Shown here: positions 1 through 9,038 of the stretch, piece by piece | Numbering within the stretch: the first letter of the stretch is position 1 | Layout of the letters: the number at the start of each line of letters is the position of its first letter | Assembly (NCBI GenBank): GCA_900545315.1 | Contig: UQYM01000010.1 | Span: 1 to 64,000, forward strand | DNA: 64,000 bases | Reading direction: 5' to 3' | Origin: an uncultured Alistipes sp. | GTDB lineage: Bacteria; Bacteroidota; Bacteroidia; Bacteroidales; Rikenellaceae | Notes under the pieces: model-generated | The model's database searches: none | Seen by the model: the letters and a program-made list of their open reading frames with translations, nothing else | Told to the model about the DNA's origin: nothing | Translations under genes and position numbers: made by a program

Positions 1-1181
1 GCAGCCTCCATCAACGAGTTCGAAGCCAAACGGTTGCCGCCATGCAGACCGGTTGATGAGGTCTCACCCAGTGCATAGAGCCGACGAATGGAGGATTGGC
101 CATTGAGATCGACCTTCACTCCGCCGCAGCAGTAGTGCGCCGCCGGAACCACCGGAATCATATCTTTGGTCAGGTCGATCCCCACCGACAGACACTTCTT
201 ATAAATATTGGGGAAATGGTCGATCACATCACGGGGATTCTTGTGAGTAATGTCGAGGTAAACGAACTCTTCACCCGAAATTTTCAGTTCGTGGTCGATT
301 CCACGCGCCACCACATCGCGCGGAGCAAGCGATCCCATCGGGTGGTATTTCTGCATGAACTCCTTGCCGTTCTGCAACCGCAGGATGGCGCCGAAACCAC
401 GCATCGCCTCACTGATCAGGAACGAAGGACGCTCACCGGGATTGTACAACGAGGTAGGATGGAACTGGATGAACTCCATGTTCTCGATCTTACCTTTGGC
501 TCGGTGCACCATCGCAATACCGTCACCCGTCGCAACAGCCGGGTTGGTCGTAGTATGGTAAATATTGCCTACACCGCCGGTTGCCAAAACGGTAATCTTG
601 GACAGCACGGTATAGATTTCATGTTTTTTCAGGTTGAGCACGTAGGCTCCGAAGCAGGTGATGTCGGGCGTACTCTTTTTGACCAGCTGTCCCAAATGGT
701 GCTGCGTGAGAATATCCACCGCAAAATGGTGCTCGAGAATCTCGATGTTGCGGTGACGTTTCACCTTGCGGATCAACGCCCGTTCGATCTCATGTCCGGT
801 AATATCCTTGTGGTGCAGGATACGGTGTTCGCTGTGGCCTCCTTCACGAGCCAACTCATAACGTCCCGAACCCTCCTTGTCAAACTTGACGCCATAAGCG
901 ATCAACTCCTTGATCACTGACGGGGCGTGGGTAACTACCTGCTCCACGGCTGCACGGTCACAAATCCCGGCACCGCAAACCAATGTATCCTGAATGTGTT
1001 TTTCAAAGGTGTCGGGCTCGTACATCACCGAGGCGATACCCCCTTGGGCATAATCCGTATTGCATTCATTCATCTCACCCTTGGTGACGATGATCACTTT
1101 GCCCACCTCGGCAGCTTTCAGGGCATAGCTCAAACCGGCAATGCCACTACCGATGACCAGAAAATCGGTTTCGATGTTCAT
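1..1181 (-). CDS. nadB: L-aspartate oxidase NadB (partial, C-terminus beyond left edge)
   Basis: FAD enzyme that oxidises L-aspartate to iminoaspartate, the first step of de novo NAD synthesis; cytoplasmic. The reverse strand reads from an ATG at 1181 to the window edge without a stop, about 393 codons. The N-terminus carries the dinucleotide-binding motif GSGIAGLSYA, followed by TDYAQGGIASV, the REGGHSEHRI segment, EFIQFHPTSL and, near the edge, HYCCGGVKVDLNG and ALGETSSTGLHGGNRLASN, which are hallmarks of the NadB/succinate dehydrogenase flavoprotein family. HGGNRLASNSL favours NadB over fumarate reductase. Its ATG overlaps the TAA of the upstream GH25 gene by one base (TAATG), so the two are probably translationally coupled. 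The last part of the helical C-terminal domain is missing only because the window ends. Confidence 0.95.
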   Translation of the reverse strand, partial: MNIETDFLVIGSGIAGLSYALKAAEVGKVIIVTKGEMNECNTDYAQGGIASVMYEPDTFEKHIQDTLVCGAGICDRAAVEQVVTHAPSVIKELIAYGVKFDKEGSGRYELAREGGHSEHRILHHKDITGHEIERALIRKVKRHRNIEILEHHFAVDILTQHHLGQLVKKSTPDITCFGAYVLNLKKHEIYTVLSKITVLATGGVGNIYHTTTNPAVATGDGIAMVHRAKGKIENMEFIQFHPTSLYNPGERPSFLISEAMRGFGAILRLQNGKEFMQKYHPMGSLAPRDVVARGIDHELKISGEEFVYLDITHKNPRDVIDHFPNIYKKCLSVGIDLTKDMIPVVPAAHYCCGGVKVDLNGQSSIRRLYALGETSSTGLHGGNRLASNSLMEA

Positions 1182-1864
1182 TATAGTATCAACTTTTTAA
1201 ACTCTTCGGCACTTCCAGCAAAAACATTGCGATCCACATCCCCCGCAATGCCAGGGATGCGATGGGCGTCGGTATGCTGCCACAACTGCCACTGCAAGGT
1301 CGGACAGGAGCGGTAATCGGCAATCCACAATACATATTCGTCTTCGGGGAAGGTTTCCGCCAGGTATTTTTCGTAAAAATTGGTCGAACAGTAAATAATC
1401 GGATTTACCCCATAATAACGTTTGATCTCACGGCAAAAGTTTTTCGCCTCACGAGCCGAACGTTTGGGATCCTTCATAAAACGGTGCCACTCAATATCGA
1501 GTACCGGAATCAAGTTCCCGTGTTTGAGTTTTGCGGTCTTGATAAAATTGCGGGCCTGCTCCTTGCCGGAGGTACGGTGGCCGAAAAAGTGGTAAGCCCC
1601 CCACAACACCCCAGTCTTCTCCAACTCGGCACGGTGCTTTTCGTAGGTCGGATCCACAATCAGAGTCCCTTCGGTCGCTTTGATGAAGACAAAATAGGGC
1701 TGTTCGTGCTCAAATACCTTTTCCCAATTCACCTCTTTCTGGTGGCGCGAAACATCGAGCCCCCACACCTCAAAATCATCCGCAGTGCGCTCACAAGAGA
1801 ACATCAACAACGATGCAACACCCAAACACATTATCCGCAACCACGAACCCTTCGACATCTTCAT
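1181..1864 (-). CDS. GH25 family lysozyme-like lipoprotein
   Basis: Predicted 227-residue glycoside hydrolase family 25 (1,4-beta-N-acetylmuramidase type) acting on peptidoglycan. I chose the ATG at 1864 because it gives a normal lipoprotein signal (MKMSKGSWLR, hydrophobic stretch, lipobox LLMFSC with Cys24); further upstream in-frame codons lack this. GH25 features follow in order: GLDVSRHQ (Asp37), FIKATEG, GAYHFF, PVLDIEW with the DxE pair Asp123/Glu125, IIYCSTNFY, LWIADY, and QLWQHTD...GDVDRN at the C-terminus. The domain fills nearly the whole mature protein. It sits directly upstream of nadB with a one-base overlap, an arrangement with no obvious functional link. The cell-wall role is inferred from the family. 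Confidence 0.9.
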   Translation of the reverse strand: MKMSKGSWLRIMCLGVASLLMFSCERTADDFEVWGLDVSRHQKEVNWEKVFEHEQPYFVFIKATEGTLIVDPTYEKHRAELEKTGVLWGAYHFFGHRTSGKEQARNFIKTAKLKHGNLIPVLDIEWHRFMKDPKRSAREAKNFCREIKRYYGVNPIIYCSTNFYEKYLAETFPEDEYVLWIADYRSCPTLQWQLWQHTDAHRIPGIAGDVDRNVFAGSAEEFKKLIL

Positions 1865-2409
1865 CTTGCTATCTTTCTTCTCTTCTATCTCTATTCCAAA
1901 TCTCCGCATCGGACTGCATCGACCTGCCCCTTTATAACAAGCAACCACTCTACACCGGCCAAACTGCCGAATCCCTTCTCCGGCTTCAGCCGCTTTCACT
2001 CAACCGGATCTGAAGGTCCAATCACCACGCTTCTCACCGCTCAGAGCCTACACGTTGTGGTCTATGAATGACTTATTCACCAACCGTCTCTCGGCCCAAC
2101 GCATTGCAAGGCGTACAGTTCACGTATTCTCTATCATTCAATACCGCTGCGGGCCCGGACCGTGCTACGTTCCGTAATAGGGAAAAATTCACCTTCCTAC
2201 TCACAGACAGACAACCGTTTACTCCTCGTTTTCACCAACGCCTTCATGCAAACTGATGGCACAAATCAACGTACTTCACAACAAAACGGCACGTCTGACG
2301 TTATATATCAATATGAGGAGGCCACGAACCGCCATTTTATCCGGCCACGCAAAGTTACAAAAGTGTTCCATTTTTTGAGGGATAACCTCTTAAATTCCAC
2401 AAAAAAAGT
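1865..2409. other. Intergenic region between divergent GH25 and TonB receptor genes
   Basis: About 545 bases with no convincing gene. Short open frames here have no signal or domain. The only recognisable element is the -7-like box next to the receptor gene, listed separately. No hairpin terminator or known riboswitch was recognised, including a specific look for a B12 element because a TonB receptor follows. Confidence 0.5.
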
Positions 2410-2417
2410 TAGCTTTG
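2410..2417 (+). promoter_or_regulatory. Bacteroidota -7 box upstream of the TonB receptor
   Basis: TAGCTTTG matches TAnnTTTG and lies 56 bases before the ATG at 2473. No clear TTTG -33 element is at the usual spacing, so this is a moderate prediction. Confidence 0.45.
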
Positions 2418-2472
2418 CAACCTCATCGGCCCAAAGTGCTGTCATCTAATCCATATCCAAACATTTGAAAGA

Positions 2473-4770
2473 ATGAAGAGAGTCGCCCTTTGCATTTTGA
2501 CGCTGGTTCCGACCTTTGGACAAGGCCTGTGCGCCACAGAAGAGCTACCCGCTACACCTCCCCACGACACCCTGTCCGTCAGCATGGAGGATGTGGTCAT
2601 TACCGCTACCCGCACTCCCCTCTCCCTCAAACAGACACCTGTCATCACCCGCGTCATCACGGCTCGCGATATGGAGAGCCGAGGTGTGGCGACCATTCAA
2701 GAGGCACTCGAAAACGAATTGGCCGGCGTCGAATTTCACCAGGCCGGTTACGGAACCTCGCTTTCGTTCCAGGGACTCGATGCCCGGTATGTACTGTTCC
2801 TGATCAACGGCGAACGAATGGCCGGCGAAACCTACGGCAATATCGATTACGCCCGTATTCCGATCTCCAACATCGAACGTATCGAAATTGTGCGTGGAGC
2901 CTCGTCCGTCCTCTACGGATCGAACGCTATGGGAGCTGTCGTGAACATCATTACCAAGATGCCTCAAAAACAGGTCGAGGTGAATGCTTCGCTGCGTTAC
3001 GGCACCCCCTTCCAAACCAATCGCGATGAGACGCTCGGCGGGACCAATACCGAAGCCGATATCAACACCTACCGCAATAAGATCGATCTGCCCAACCTCA
3101 AAGGGGATCTCTCGGTAGGATTCAACACCGGCAAGCTGCAATCACTGACCACCTTTTCGTACCGTACGGTGGACGCCTACAAGCTGGTCGGCACCAAGGA
3201 TGAGGTTCGTCACTACGCTGCCGGGGAGTTAAAAAAGATGGGGCCGAAGATGATTCCAATCACCGGCCCGGGCGGAAATATTGTCGGCATGCGGCCGGAG
3301 ATGGATCCGACGACCGGCATGCCGGTGTTTGAGGTGCAAAGCACCAACCTCAACGATACGACGGTGATCGTTCCGCCCGATTCGCGAGGACTCAGCGTTA
3401 GTGGATGGCGTGACATCAACGTTGGACAACGTTTCGACTACACCCTTTCCAAGAAATTCCGGTTCGAGCTCTCGGGCAACTACTTCAACAAACACCGCTA
3501 CGACTTCAACGGCAGCATCTTGGATGACAACCCGATGTCGAACAACTCCAAGCCCTGGACCTACGAGACATACGAAGGATACAATGTCAAGGCGTTGATG
3601 GAGCACTCCCCCAACGAGAACAACAAGGTCTATCTATCGTTCATCCGGGATGAATATTTCCGCAATTTGGACAGTTTGAGCGGCGTCTCCACCCCAAAAC
3701 AGAACCACATTTTCAATACCCCCCGTCTGTTGTGGACCTGGAAAGCGGGAGAGGACAACCGTCTGACCACCGGTTTGGAGCTGGTCAACGAGCAGCTGCA
3801 TTTCGACATGAACCCCCTGGGATATGACGATCTGAAGAGCATGAACACCGGATCGATCTACGTGCAGGACGAGATTCGTTCTCAAAAGGCGCTGAGTTTT
3901 ACGGCCGGGGTGCGTGCCGACTGGAACAACCGGTTCGGATGGCATGTCACGCCGAAGATCTCTGTTAAATATAACGTCGGCAAATTCACGATCCGAGGCA
4001 ACTACGCCAACGGATACCGTAATCCGACCCTCAAAGAGCTGTTCATGGAGTTTCAGGTCCCGACCCAGGGTGAGACCTATATCATGGGTAACGACGCCCT
4101 CCGCCCCGAAACGAACCACTATCTCTCGCTGGCTGGAGAGTTCACCACGCGCGACTTCAACATCTCGGCAACCATCTACAACAGTTATTTCCGCAACAAG
4201 ATCGATGTGCGCGGACACATGGAGGGGCTTAAAACGTTGCTCCAGTATGAGAACATCCGACGCAGCCAGATGGGCGGCATCGAACTGATTGCCCGTTGGA
4301 GAATTTGTCGGGGACTGTTCTTGCGCGGCAACTACAATTACCTGTTCCAGATCGACGATGCCTCGCAAGAATCGACGCAATACATCTACCCCAGCCCCCA
4401 TACGGCTACACTGCAGGCTGACTACGGTTTTTCAGCCGGAAACAGCTGCTACATCAATCTCAATGCAACGGTACGATACGTCGGAGCCAAAACCTACGAA
4501 GATTTTATGCCGATTATCGATCTGAGTGGCATGAGCAGCGGATCAATGTCCGATCTGAAATATTGGACAGGCTCCTATTCGGCAAGACAGGAGGGGTATG
4601 TGATCTGTGATGCGGCCGTTAATTTCGATTTCAAAGAGATGGTGGGCATTTCGGTCGGGGTGGACAATATCGGCAACTACCGCCCCAAGATCGTCAACTT
4701 CAACTCGGCAACCACCCCACGCCGCAACATGTTTGTTCGGGTCAGCTACGCATTCGCCACAAAAAAATAG
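2473..4770 (+). CDS. TonB-dependent outer-membrane receptor (BtuB/FepA-like)
   Basis: A 765-residue outer-membrane receptor for energised uptake of a scarce ligand, driven by TonB-ExbBD. A signal peptide covers about residues 1-20 (MKRVALCILTLVPTFG). DVVITATRTP at about 40-49 looks like a TonB-box/plug junction; the plug runs to about 162 and includes GLDARYVLFLINGERM and IERIEIVRGASSVLYGSNAMGAVVNIIT. The rest is a 22-strand type barrel with the conserved GNYANGYRNPTLKELF segment and an aromatic C-terminus (FVRVSYAFATKK). There is no N-terminal carboxypeptidase-like domain and no SusD partner, so it is not a SusC polysaccharide transporter. The ligand cannot be read from sequence; cobalamin, haem or a metal chelate are all possible. 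It is monocistronic, with a hairpin terminator just downstream. Confidence 0.93.
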   Translation: MKRVALCILTLVPTFGQGLCATEELPATPPHDTLSVSMEDVVITATRTPLSLKQTPVITRVITARDMESRGVATIQEALENELAGVEFHQAGYGTSLSFQGLDARYVLFLINGERMAGETYGNIDYARIPISNIERIEIVRGASSVLYGSNAMGAVVNIITKMPQKQVEVNASLRYGTPFQTNRDETLGGTNTEADINTYRNKIDLPNLKGDLSVGFNTGKLQSLTTFSYRTVDAYKLVGTKDEVRHYAAGELKKMGPKMIPITGPGGNIVGMRPEMDPTTGMPVFEVQSTNLNDTTVIVPPDSRGLSVSGWRDINVGQRFDYTLSKKFRFELSGNYFNKHRYDFNGSILDDNPMSNNSKPWTYETYEGYNVKALMEHSPNENNKVYLSFIRDEYFRNLDSLSGVSTPKQNHIFNTPRLLWTWKAGEDNRLTTGLELVNEQLHFDMNPLGYDDLKSMNTGSIYVQDEIRSQKALSFTAGVRADWNNRFGWHVTPKISVKYNVGKFTIRGNYANGYRNPTLKELFMEFQVPTQGETYIMGNDALRPETNHYLSLAGEFTTRDFNISATIYNSYFRNKIDVRGHMEGLKTLLQYENIRRSQMGGIELIARWRICRGLFLRGNYNYLFQIDDASQESTQYIYPSPHTATLQADYGFSAGNSCYINLNATVRYVGAKTYEDFMPIIDLSGMSSGSMSDLKYWTGSYSARQEGYVICDAAVNFDFKEMVGISVGVDNIGNYRPKIVNFNSATTPRRNMFVRVSYAFATKK

Positions 4771-4822
4771 CGACTCCTCGATCACACATCGGCTCCGATC
4801 GTGCAGATCACCACAACCAAAC

Positions 4823-4873
4823 GTTCAGCGGTGCAATTTTCGATTGAAGATTGCACCGCTGAACTTGTTTTTG
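4823..4873 (+). terminator. Rho-independent terminator after the TonB receptor
   Basis: Perfect 15-base inverted repeat (4823-4837 with 4850-4864) followed by a T-rich tract (TTGTTTTTG). It starts about 50 bases after the receptor stop. Confidence 0.8.
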
Positions 4874-5174
4874 AGCGTTTCAGGCGGTCAATGTACCTGA
4901 CTCTCTTTCAATTTCAATCCGTCTCTCCGAATACCCAATTTTCTACCCGCTCCTGCATGAATTTCGGGTACCCCAAGCGCCCACCTTCCCTTTTGACGCC
5001 CCTTTATTGTACAGCAGCAACATCCTCTTCCCCCTCTTCCTCCTCTTTCTCTTCTTTCAGCCCCAACCTCACGCGGTGCACGATCTTTTCCCCAAGATAG
5101 TCTCGCTTCTACGGACTCTGCAGCGAGTAGGCATGTTTTTTGCCCGGGAAAATCTGAATCGTAAAAATCTGCGT

Positions 5175-6101
5175 ATGGCTACAAAACAACAACCTTCACA
5201 AGTCGAACCGCTCCATCCGGGTTCACCCAAACGTCAACACACCCCAAACCCCGACACGGCCTCTCGTATAGCCGCTCAACTGCACACCGCGCACCATTTC
5301 AAGTATCCGCATCTGATGCTCGGCATTCGCGATGTACTGAACACCCTGGTTCTGCTGGGCAGTTTACTGATTATTGCGGCGCTATCGTTCGAAACATTTT
5401 ACGACACACACGGCCACTACTTTCACCTCTATCTGAAAATCCAACTCTGGGTCTGCATTGTCTTCATGGCTGATTTTCTCTATCGCCTTTACCTCAGCGA
5501 ACACAAAAAACGTTTCTTGTGGCGTAATTTTATCTTTCTGTTGGTGTCGATCCCCTTCCTCAACATCGCTAAATACAGCCCTGGAACCTTCCCAGACGAA
5601 GCCTATTACCTGCTGCGACTTATGCCTTTGGTTCGGGGCGGATACGGACTGGCCATTATGGTCGGCTGGCTAACCCGAAACCGCATCACCAACCTGATGG
5701 TATCCTATGTGGTCTCACTGTTGGCACTGATCTACTTCTCAACCCTGATCTTCTTCCAACTGGAACGGGGCGTCAACCCGGCCGTGGTCGATTACAAAAC
5801 CGCCATCTGGTGGGCCTTCATGAATGTGACGACGGTTGGGGCCAATGTATTTGCCGTTACCCCTTTGGGCAAAATTCTGACGGTCGTACTGGCCTCGGCC
5901 GGCATGATGGTCTTTCCGATCTTTACTGTATTCATTACCAATAAGTTTCAATCCCATATCAAAGCACAAATGCAACACCACGAACGCACGGGACATGAAG
6001 GCTCGCCAGACACATCCGACGAAGAGACCTCGGGCAATTCAGACAGCACCGTGGAGACTTCAGCCCCCTCGACCGTATCTGGATCCAACCAGAACCAGTA
6101 A
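5175..6101 (+). CDS. Voltage-gated-like potassium channel family protein with altered filter
   Basis: Inner-membrane protein of 308 residues, six-transmembrane one-pore plan. Helices lie at about 53-75, 88-106, 115-132, 143-165, 174-196 and 230-254, with a pore loop at about 205-225. I chose the ATG at 5175 (MATKQQ); in-frame extension to 5007 adds a poorly conserved, Phe-rich stretch. The pore loop is WWAFMNVTTVGANVFAVTP: the TTVG half of a K+ filter is present at 219-222, but the usual GYGD/GFGD is Gly-Ala-Asn. The S4-like helix has few arginines, so strong voltage sensing is unlikely. A Ser/Thr/Glu-rich cytoplasmic tail (about 270-308) replaces any RCK domain. The channel fold is well supported; ion selectivity is not. 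Confidence 0.8.
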   Translation: MATKQQPSQVEPLHPGSPKRQHTPNPDTASRIAAQLHTAHHFKYPHLMLGIRDVLNTLVLLGSLLIIAALSFETFYDTHGHYFHLYLKIQLWVCIVFMADFLYRLYLSEHKKRFLWRNFIFLLVSIPFLNIAKYSPGTFPDEAYYLLRLMPLVRGGYGLAIMVGWLTRNRITNLMVSYVVSLLALIYFSTLIFFQLERGVNPAVVDYKTAIWWAFMNVTTVGANVFAVTPLGKILTVVLASAGMMVFPIFTVFITNKFQSHIKAQMQHHERTGHEGSPDTSDEETSGNSDSTVETSAPSTVSGSNQNQ

Positions 6102-6356
6102 AGTTTCCACCTCAAGCTAACCATGCCTAAGAGCGGCCTACCCCGGCGTGTACTATTCGTCGTAAATTTCCGAGACCCGAAGAAACCCCATCTTGCTACC
6201 ATCCAACCGTCTCCAATGGACGGCTATCTTATTGGAAGAATGTGTTGGAGAGGTAAAGGGTGCAATTGGAGGAAAAGAATCAATTTTAATGAAATGGATT
6301 TACAACAGAGGCCGATAACATACATGTACGCCAAACCCAGTAGGTATCCTATCCAA

Positions 6357-6400
6357 TAAAAACAAGCAGGAGAGCTTAACGGCTCTCCTGCTTGTTTTTA
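6357..6400 (-). terminator. Strong bidirectional terminator between channel and Dcu genes
   Basis: Perfect 19-base inverted repeat (6357-6375 and 6382-6400) around a six-base loop, with A tracts on one side and T tracts on the other, so it can end transcripts from either direction. It lies about 50 bases past the stop of the Dcu-type transporter gene. Confidence 0.85.
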
Positions 6401-6448
6401 TCTTTCAGTTTGGTTGAATCGCGAATCTTACTCCTCGCGAAGAACTGC

Positions 6449-7780
6449 TTAATGCATCACCCCGAGCAGCTGCACCAACAGCAGGCCAGTCACTACAGCG
6501 GCAACCGTGGCAATCAACCCGGGCACCATAAACGAATGGTTCAATACATATTTACCGATTCGGGTCGTGCCTGTTCTATCGAAATTGATGGCGGCCACAA
6601 CAGTCGGATAGTTCGGGATAAAGAAATAGCCATTCACGGCCGGCAACATAGCCACCAACAACCACGGAGAGATACCCAAGGCAATTCCCAGAGGCATCAG
6701 GGCCCGTACGGTAGCGGCCTGACTGTACAGCAGAATGGACATTACGAACAGCGCAATGCCGAACAGCCAAGGCATGGCGGTCACCACCCCTTCGATCGAC
6801 TCTCGCAATTGAGCCATATTGCCGTGCAGAAAGGTATCCCCCATCCAAGCGATACCGAAGATGGCCACAACGGCCTGCATCCCGGCCGAAAAGACCGAAC
6901 CCTGAGCTGCCTTGATTCCATCCGTTCGGGTGATCAGCAGGATTAGTGCAGCAGCCGAAAGCATCAGGATCTCAATAACTACCGGCATATTGAGCACTGT
7001 ATCGCCACATTTGCGCATACTGTCCACCGATCCGAACAGCACGATCAAAATGGTTGCCAGAATAAAAATAGCTACCGAGACAGCAGCCTTCCACGAACTG
7101 CCAGAGGTTTGGGCTGTGACGGTCGATGTTTGGAATTCTCCTGCCTCCAACCGGCGCAGGTATTCGGGATCGGCCTCCAACTCCTTCCCTACCTTCAACG
7201 AATAGAGAGCCCCCAGCAAGACACCCACCAAAGTCGATGGAATACAAATAATCAAAATATCCAGCAGCGAGATTTGATAACCAGCCAGCAGGCTCAGCAA
7301 TGCAACCACAGCGGCTGAAATGGGGCTGGCTGTAATGGCCTGCTGAGAGGCAATCACCGCAATAGATAGCGGACGTTCCGGGCGGATTTTGGTTTCGCGA
7401 GCCACTTCGGCAATCACCGGCAGCACGGAGTAGGCCACGTGGCCCGTTCCCGCTACGAAGGTAAAGAGATAGGTTACCAACGGGCTTAACAGGGTGATCC
7501 GGGAGGGGTGTTTTCGCAACAGACGTTCAGCCTGACGCACCATCAGATCCAGCCCGCCGGCCGCCTGCATACAGCCCGCTGCCGCAATGACGGCAACAAT
7601 CATCAACATGACATCGACAGGGGGCGAGGTGGGTTCAAGTCCGAAGATGAATACAAGGATAGAGAGTCCGATGCCTCCCATGACTCCGAGGCCAATACCT
7701 CCCAGTCGGGCGCCGACCAGAATGGCGACCAGGACAAAAAGAAATTGCAACAACATAGTTTCGACAGCAAGCTCAATCAT
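6449..7780 (-). CDS. Anaerobic C4-dicarboxylate transporter, Dcu family
   Basis: Inner-membrane carrier of the DcuA/DcuB family, which exchanges fumarate, malate, aspartate and succinate during anaerobic growth. The protein has about 443 residues, matching the usual 430-446. The N-terminal LFVLVAILVGARLGGIGLGVMGGIG region is diagnostic of the family, followed by SPPVDVMLMI, FVAGTGHVAYSVLPVIAEVA, ERPLSIAVIASQQAITASPISAA and a C-terminal GYFFIPNYPTVVAAINFD...GKYVLNHSFMVPG. I set the start at 7780; 7756 is also possible. Starts upstream of about 7822 are excluded because they precede a good promoter. The gene is monocistronic. A role in fumarate respiration/succinate efflux is inferred. Confidence 0.92.
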   Translation of the reverse strand: MIELAVETMLLQFLFVLVAILVGARLGGIGLGVMGGIGLSILVFIFGLEPTSPPVDVMLMIVAVIAAAGCMQAAGGLDLMVRQAERLLRKHPSRITLLSPLVTYLFTFVAGTGHVAYSVLPVIAEVARETKIRPERPLSIAVIASQQAITASPISAAVVALLSLLAGYQISLLDILIICIPSTLVGVLLGALYSLKVGKELEADPEYLRRLEAGEFQTSTVTAQTSGSSWKAAVSVAIFILATILIVLFGSVDSMRKCGDTVLNMPVVIEILMLSAAALILLITRTDGIKAAQGSVFSAGMQAVVAIFGIAWMGDTFLHGNMAQLRESIEGVVTAMPWLFGIALFVMSILLYSQAATVRALMPLGIALGISPWLLVAMLPAVNGYFFIPNYPTVVAAINFDRTGTTRIGKYVLNHSFMVPGLIATVAAVVTGLLLVQLLGVMH

Positions 7781-7828
7781 TGCGGGTCGACTTCTACGAC
7801 AACCCATCGCAGGCCCGCAGACCGATGA

Positions 7829-7861
7829 CAAAGGTAAGCATTTACCGTCAAAAGCTCCAAA
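7829..7861 (-). promoter_or_regulatory. Bacteroidota promoter for the Dcu transporter
   Basis: Read on the reverse strand: TTTG at 7861-7858, 21 bases, then TACCTTTG (7836-7829), a full TAnnTTTG match. The predicted transcript starts near 7822, giving a leader of about 40 bases before the ATG at 7780. Confidence 0.7.
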
Positions 7862-8135
7862 CGATTCCTGCAACGCGTTCAAAACCCATCTACGAAAAGC
7901 ACGCCAAAGCTCGCAAAAGGGTTATGCACTCTCTTGCATCACGATTTCCACGCTGCATGCCTCTGTTATATCAGGACTTTTGTTGCATCGAGACTTTCCC
8001 TCCCCCCTGACAGTCCTCAAAATCGTTCTTTAATGCAAACCCTCTCACCCATAACGGGATCGACATTCTCACCCGAATGATATCCGACACACTTACATTC
8101 GACGGCAAGCAATCTCAATAAAAGGATAGGTTGTT

Positions 8136-9035
8136 TTAATGGGTTTTCAGATAATTCGAGCAGAGTGTATGGATCAGGCCGTCGATGATGCCGATGGTGG
8201 GGACAAAGATCGAGTCGGCACCAATTCGGTCGGCAATGGTCAAGAAGATCTCTGCAGCCGGCACAATCACATCGGCCCGGTCCGGATTGAGTTTGAATCG
8301 TTCCATGCGCTGTTCCGGATCGAGAGGTCGCAGCAAATCGTACAGCCGTCGCAGCTCCGACACTTTCAGGTGGGCATTCGTCTGTTTTTCAGCCAGACTG
8401 TACAGCTTGTTGATATTGCCGCCGGAACCGATAATCTGCAAATTGGGGTAATCCCGTTTCAACTGATCCATGTCGTTGCGTAATATCTCCCAGGTCCACT
8501 CCTTCACCTTACCGCTGAGCATACGGACCGTTCCCACATCATACGACCGGGAACTGATCAACACGCCATCATGAATCAGACTCACCTCCGTACTACCGCC
8601 ACCCACATCGACATAAATGTAGCTGCCCCGACTCTCCAGCAGATCCCCGATATGGCTGTCATAAACAATACGGGCCTCCTCCACACCGTCGATCACCTCG
8701 ATCCGGATCCCGGTTTTGGCATAGATCCGATCGGCGATTCGGCTACCATTGACCGCATCACGCATTGCTGAGGTTGCGCAGGCCCGGTAACTCACCACGT
8801 TAAAGACCTTCATCAACAACCGAAAAGCCCGAATCGTTCGCATCAGCTGTTTCTGTTTCTCGGCCGAAATACGACCCTCACTGAAAGAGTCTTCGCCCAA
8901 CCGCAACGGAATGCGCAACATCACACATTTGGTCAATTCGTTCACGGTCTCACCGGGCCGAATTCCCTTGATAAGCAGCCGCACAGCATTCGATCCAATA
9001 TCGATAGCGGCAAAATTGAGTTTACTTTCCAACAT
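8136..9035 (-). CDS. ppx: Ppx/GppA family exopolyphosphatase
   Basis: A 299-residue enzyme of the actin-like ATPase superfamily that releases phosphate from polyphosphate, or pppGpp in GppA members. Motifs seen: AAIDIGSNAVRLL at the N-terminus (phosphate-1 loop), RACATSAMRDAVNG, IYVDVGGGSTEVSL (phosphate-2), and IGSGGNINKLYSL. Its length corresponds to the short two-domain form that lacks the C-terminal HD-like extension of E. coli Ppx. It starts three bases after the ppk stop, on the same strand, so synthesis and breakdown of polyphosphate are encoded in one operon. This context favours exopolyphosphatase over GppA activity, though both are possible. Confidence 0.92.
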   Translation of the reverse strand: MLESKLNFAAIDIGSNAVRLLIKGIRPGETVNELTKCVMLRIPLRLGEDSFSEGRISAEKQKQLMRTIRAFRLLMKVFNVVSYRACATSAMRDAVNGSRIADRIYAKTGIRIEVIDGVEEARIVYDSHIGDLLESRGSYIYVDVGGGSTEVSLIHDGVLISSRSYDVGTVRMLSGKVKEWTWEILRNDMDQLKRDYPNLQIIGSGGNINKLYSLAEKQTNAHLKVSELRRLYDLLRPLDPEQRMERFKLNPDRADVIVPAAEIFLTIADRIGADSIFVPTIGIIDGLIHTLCSNYLKTH

Positions 9036-9038
9036 GGA

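Noticed and set aside
96..920. Forward open frame of 274 codons
   Set aside because: Antisense to nadB, whose frame carries unmistakable flavoprotein motifs; the forward translation has no domain or signal.
2000..2472. Cobalamin riboswitch before the TonB receptor
   Set aside because: No B12-box-like core or matching stem was found.
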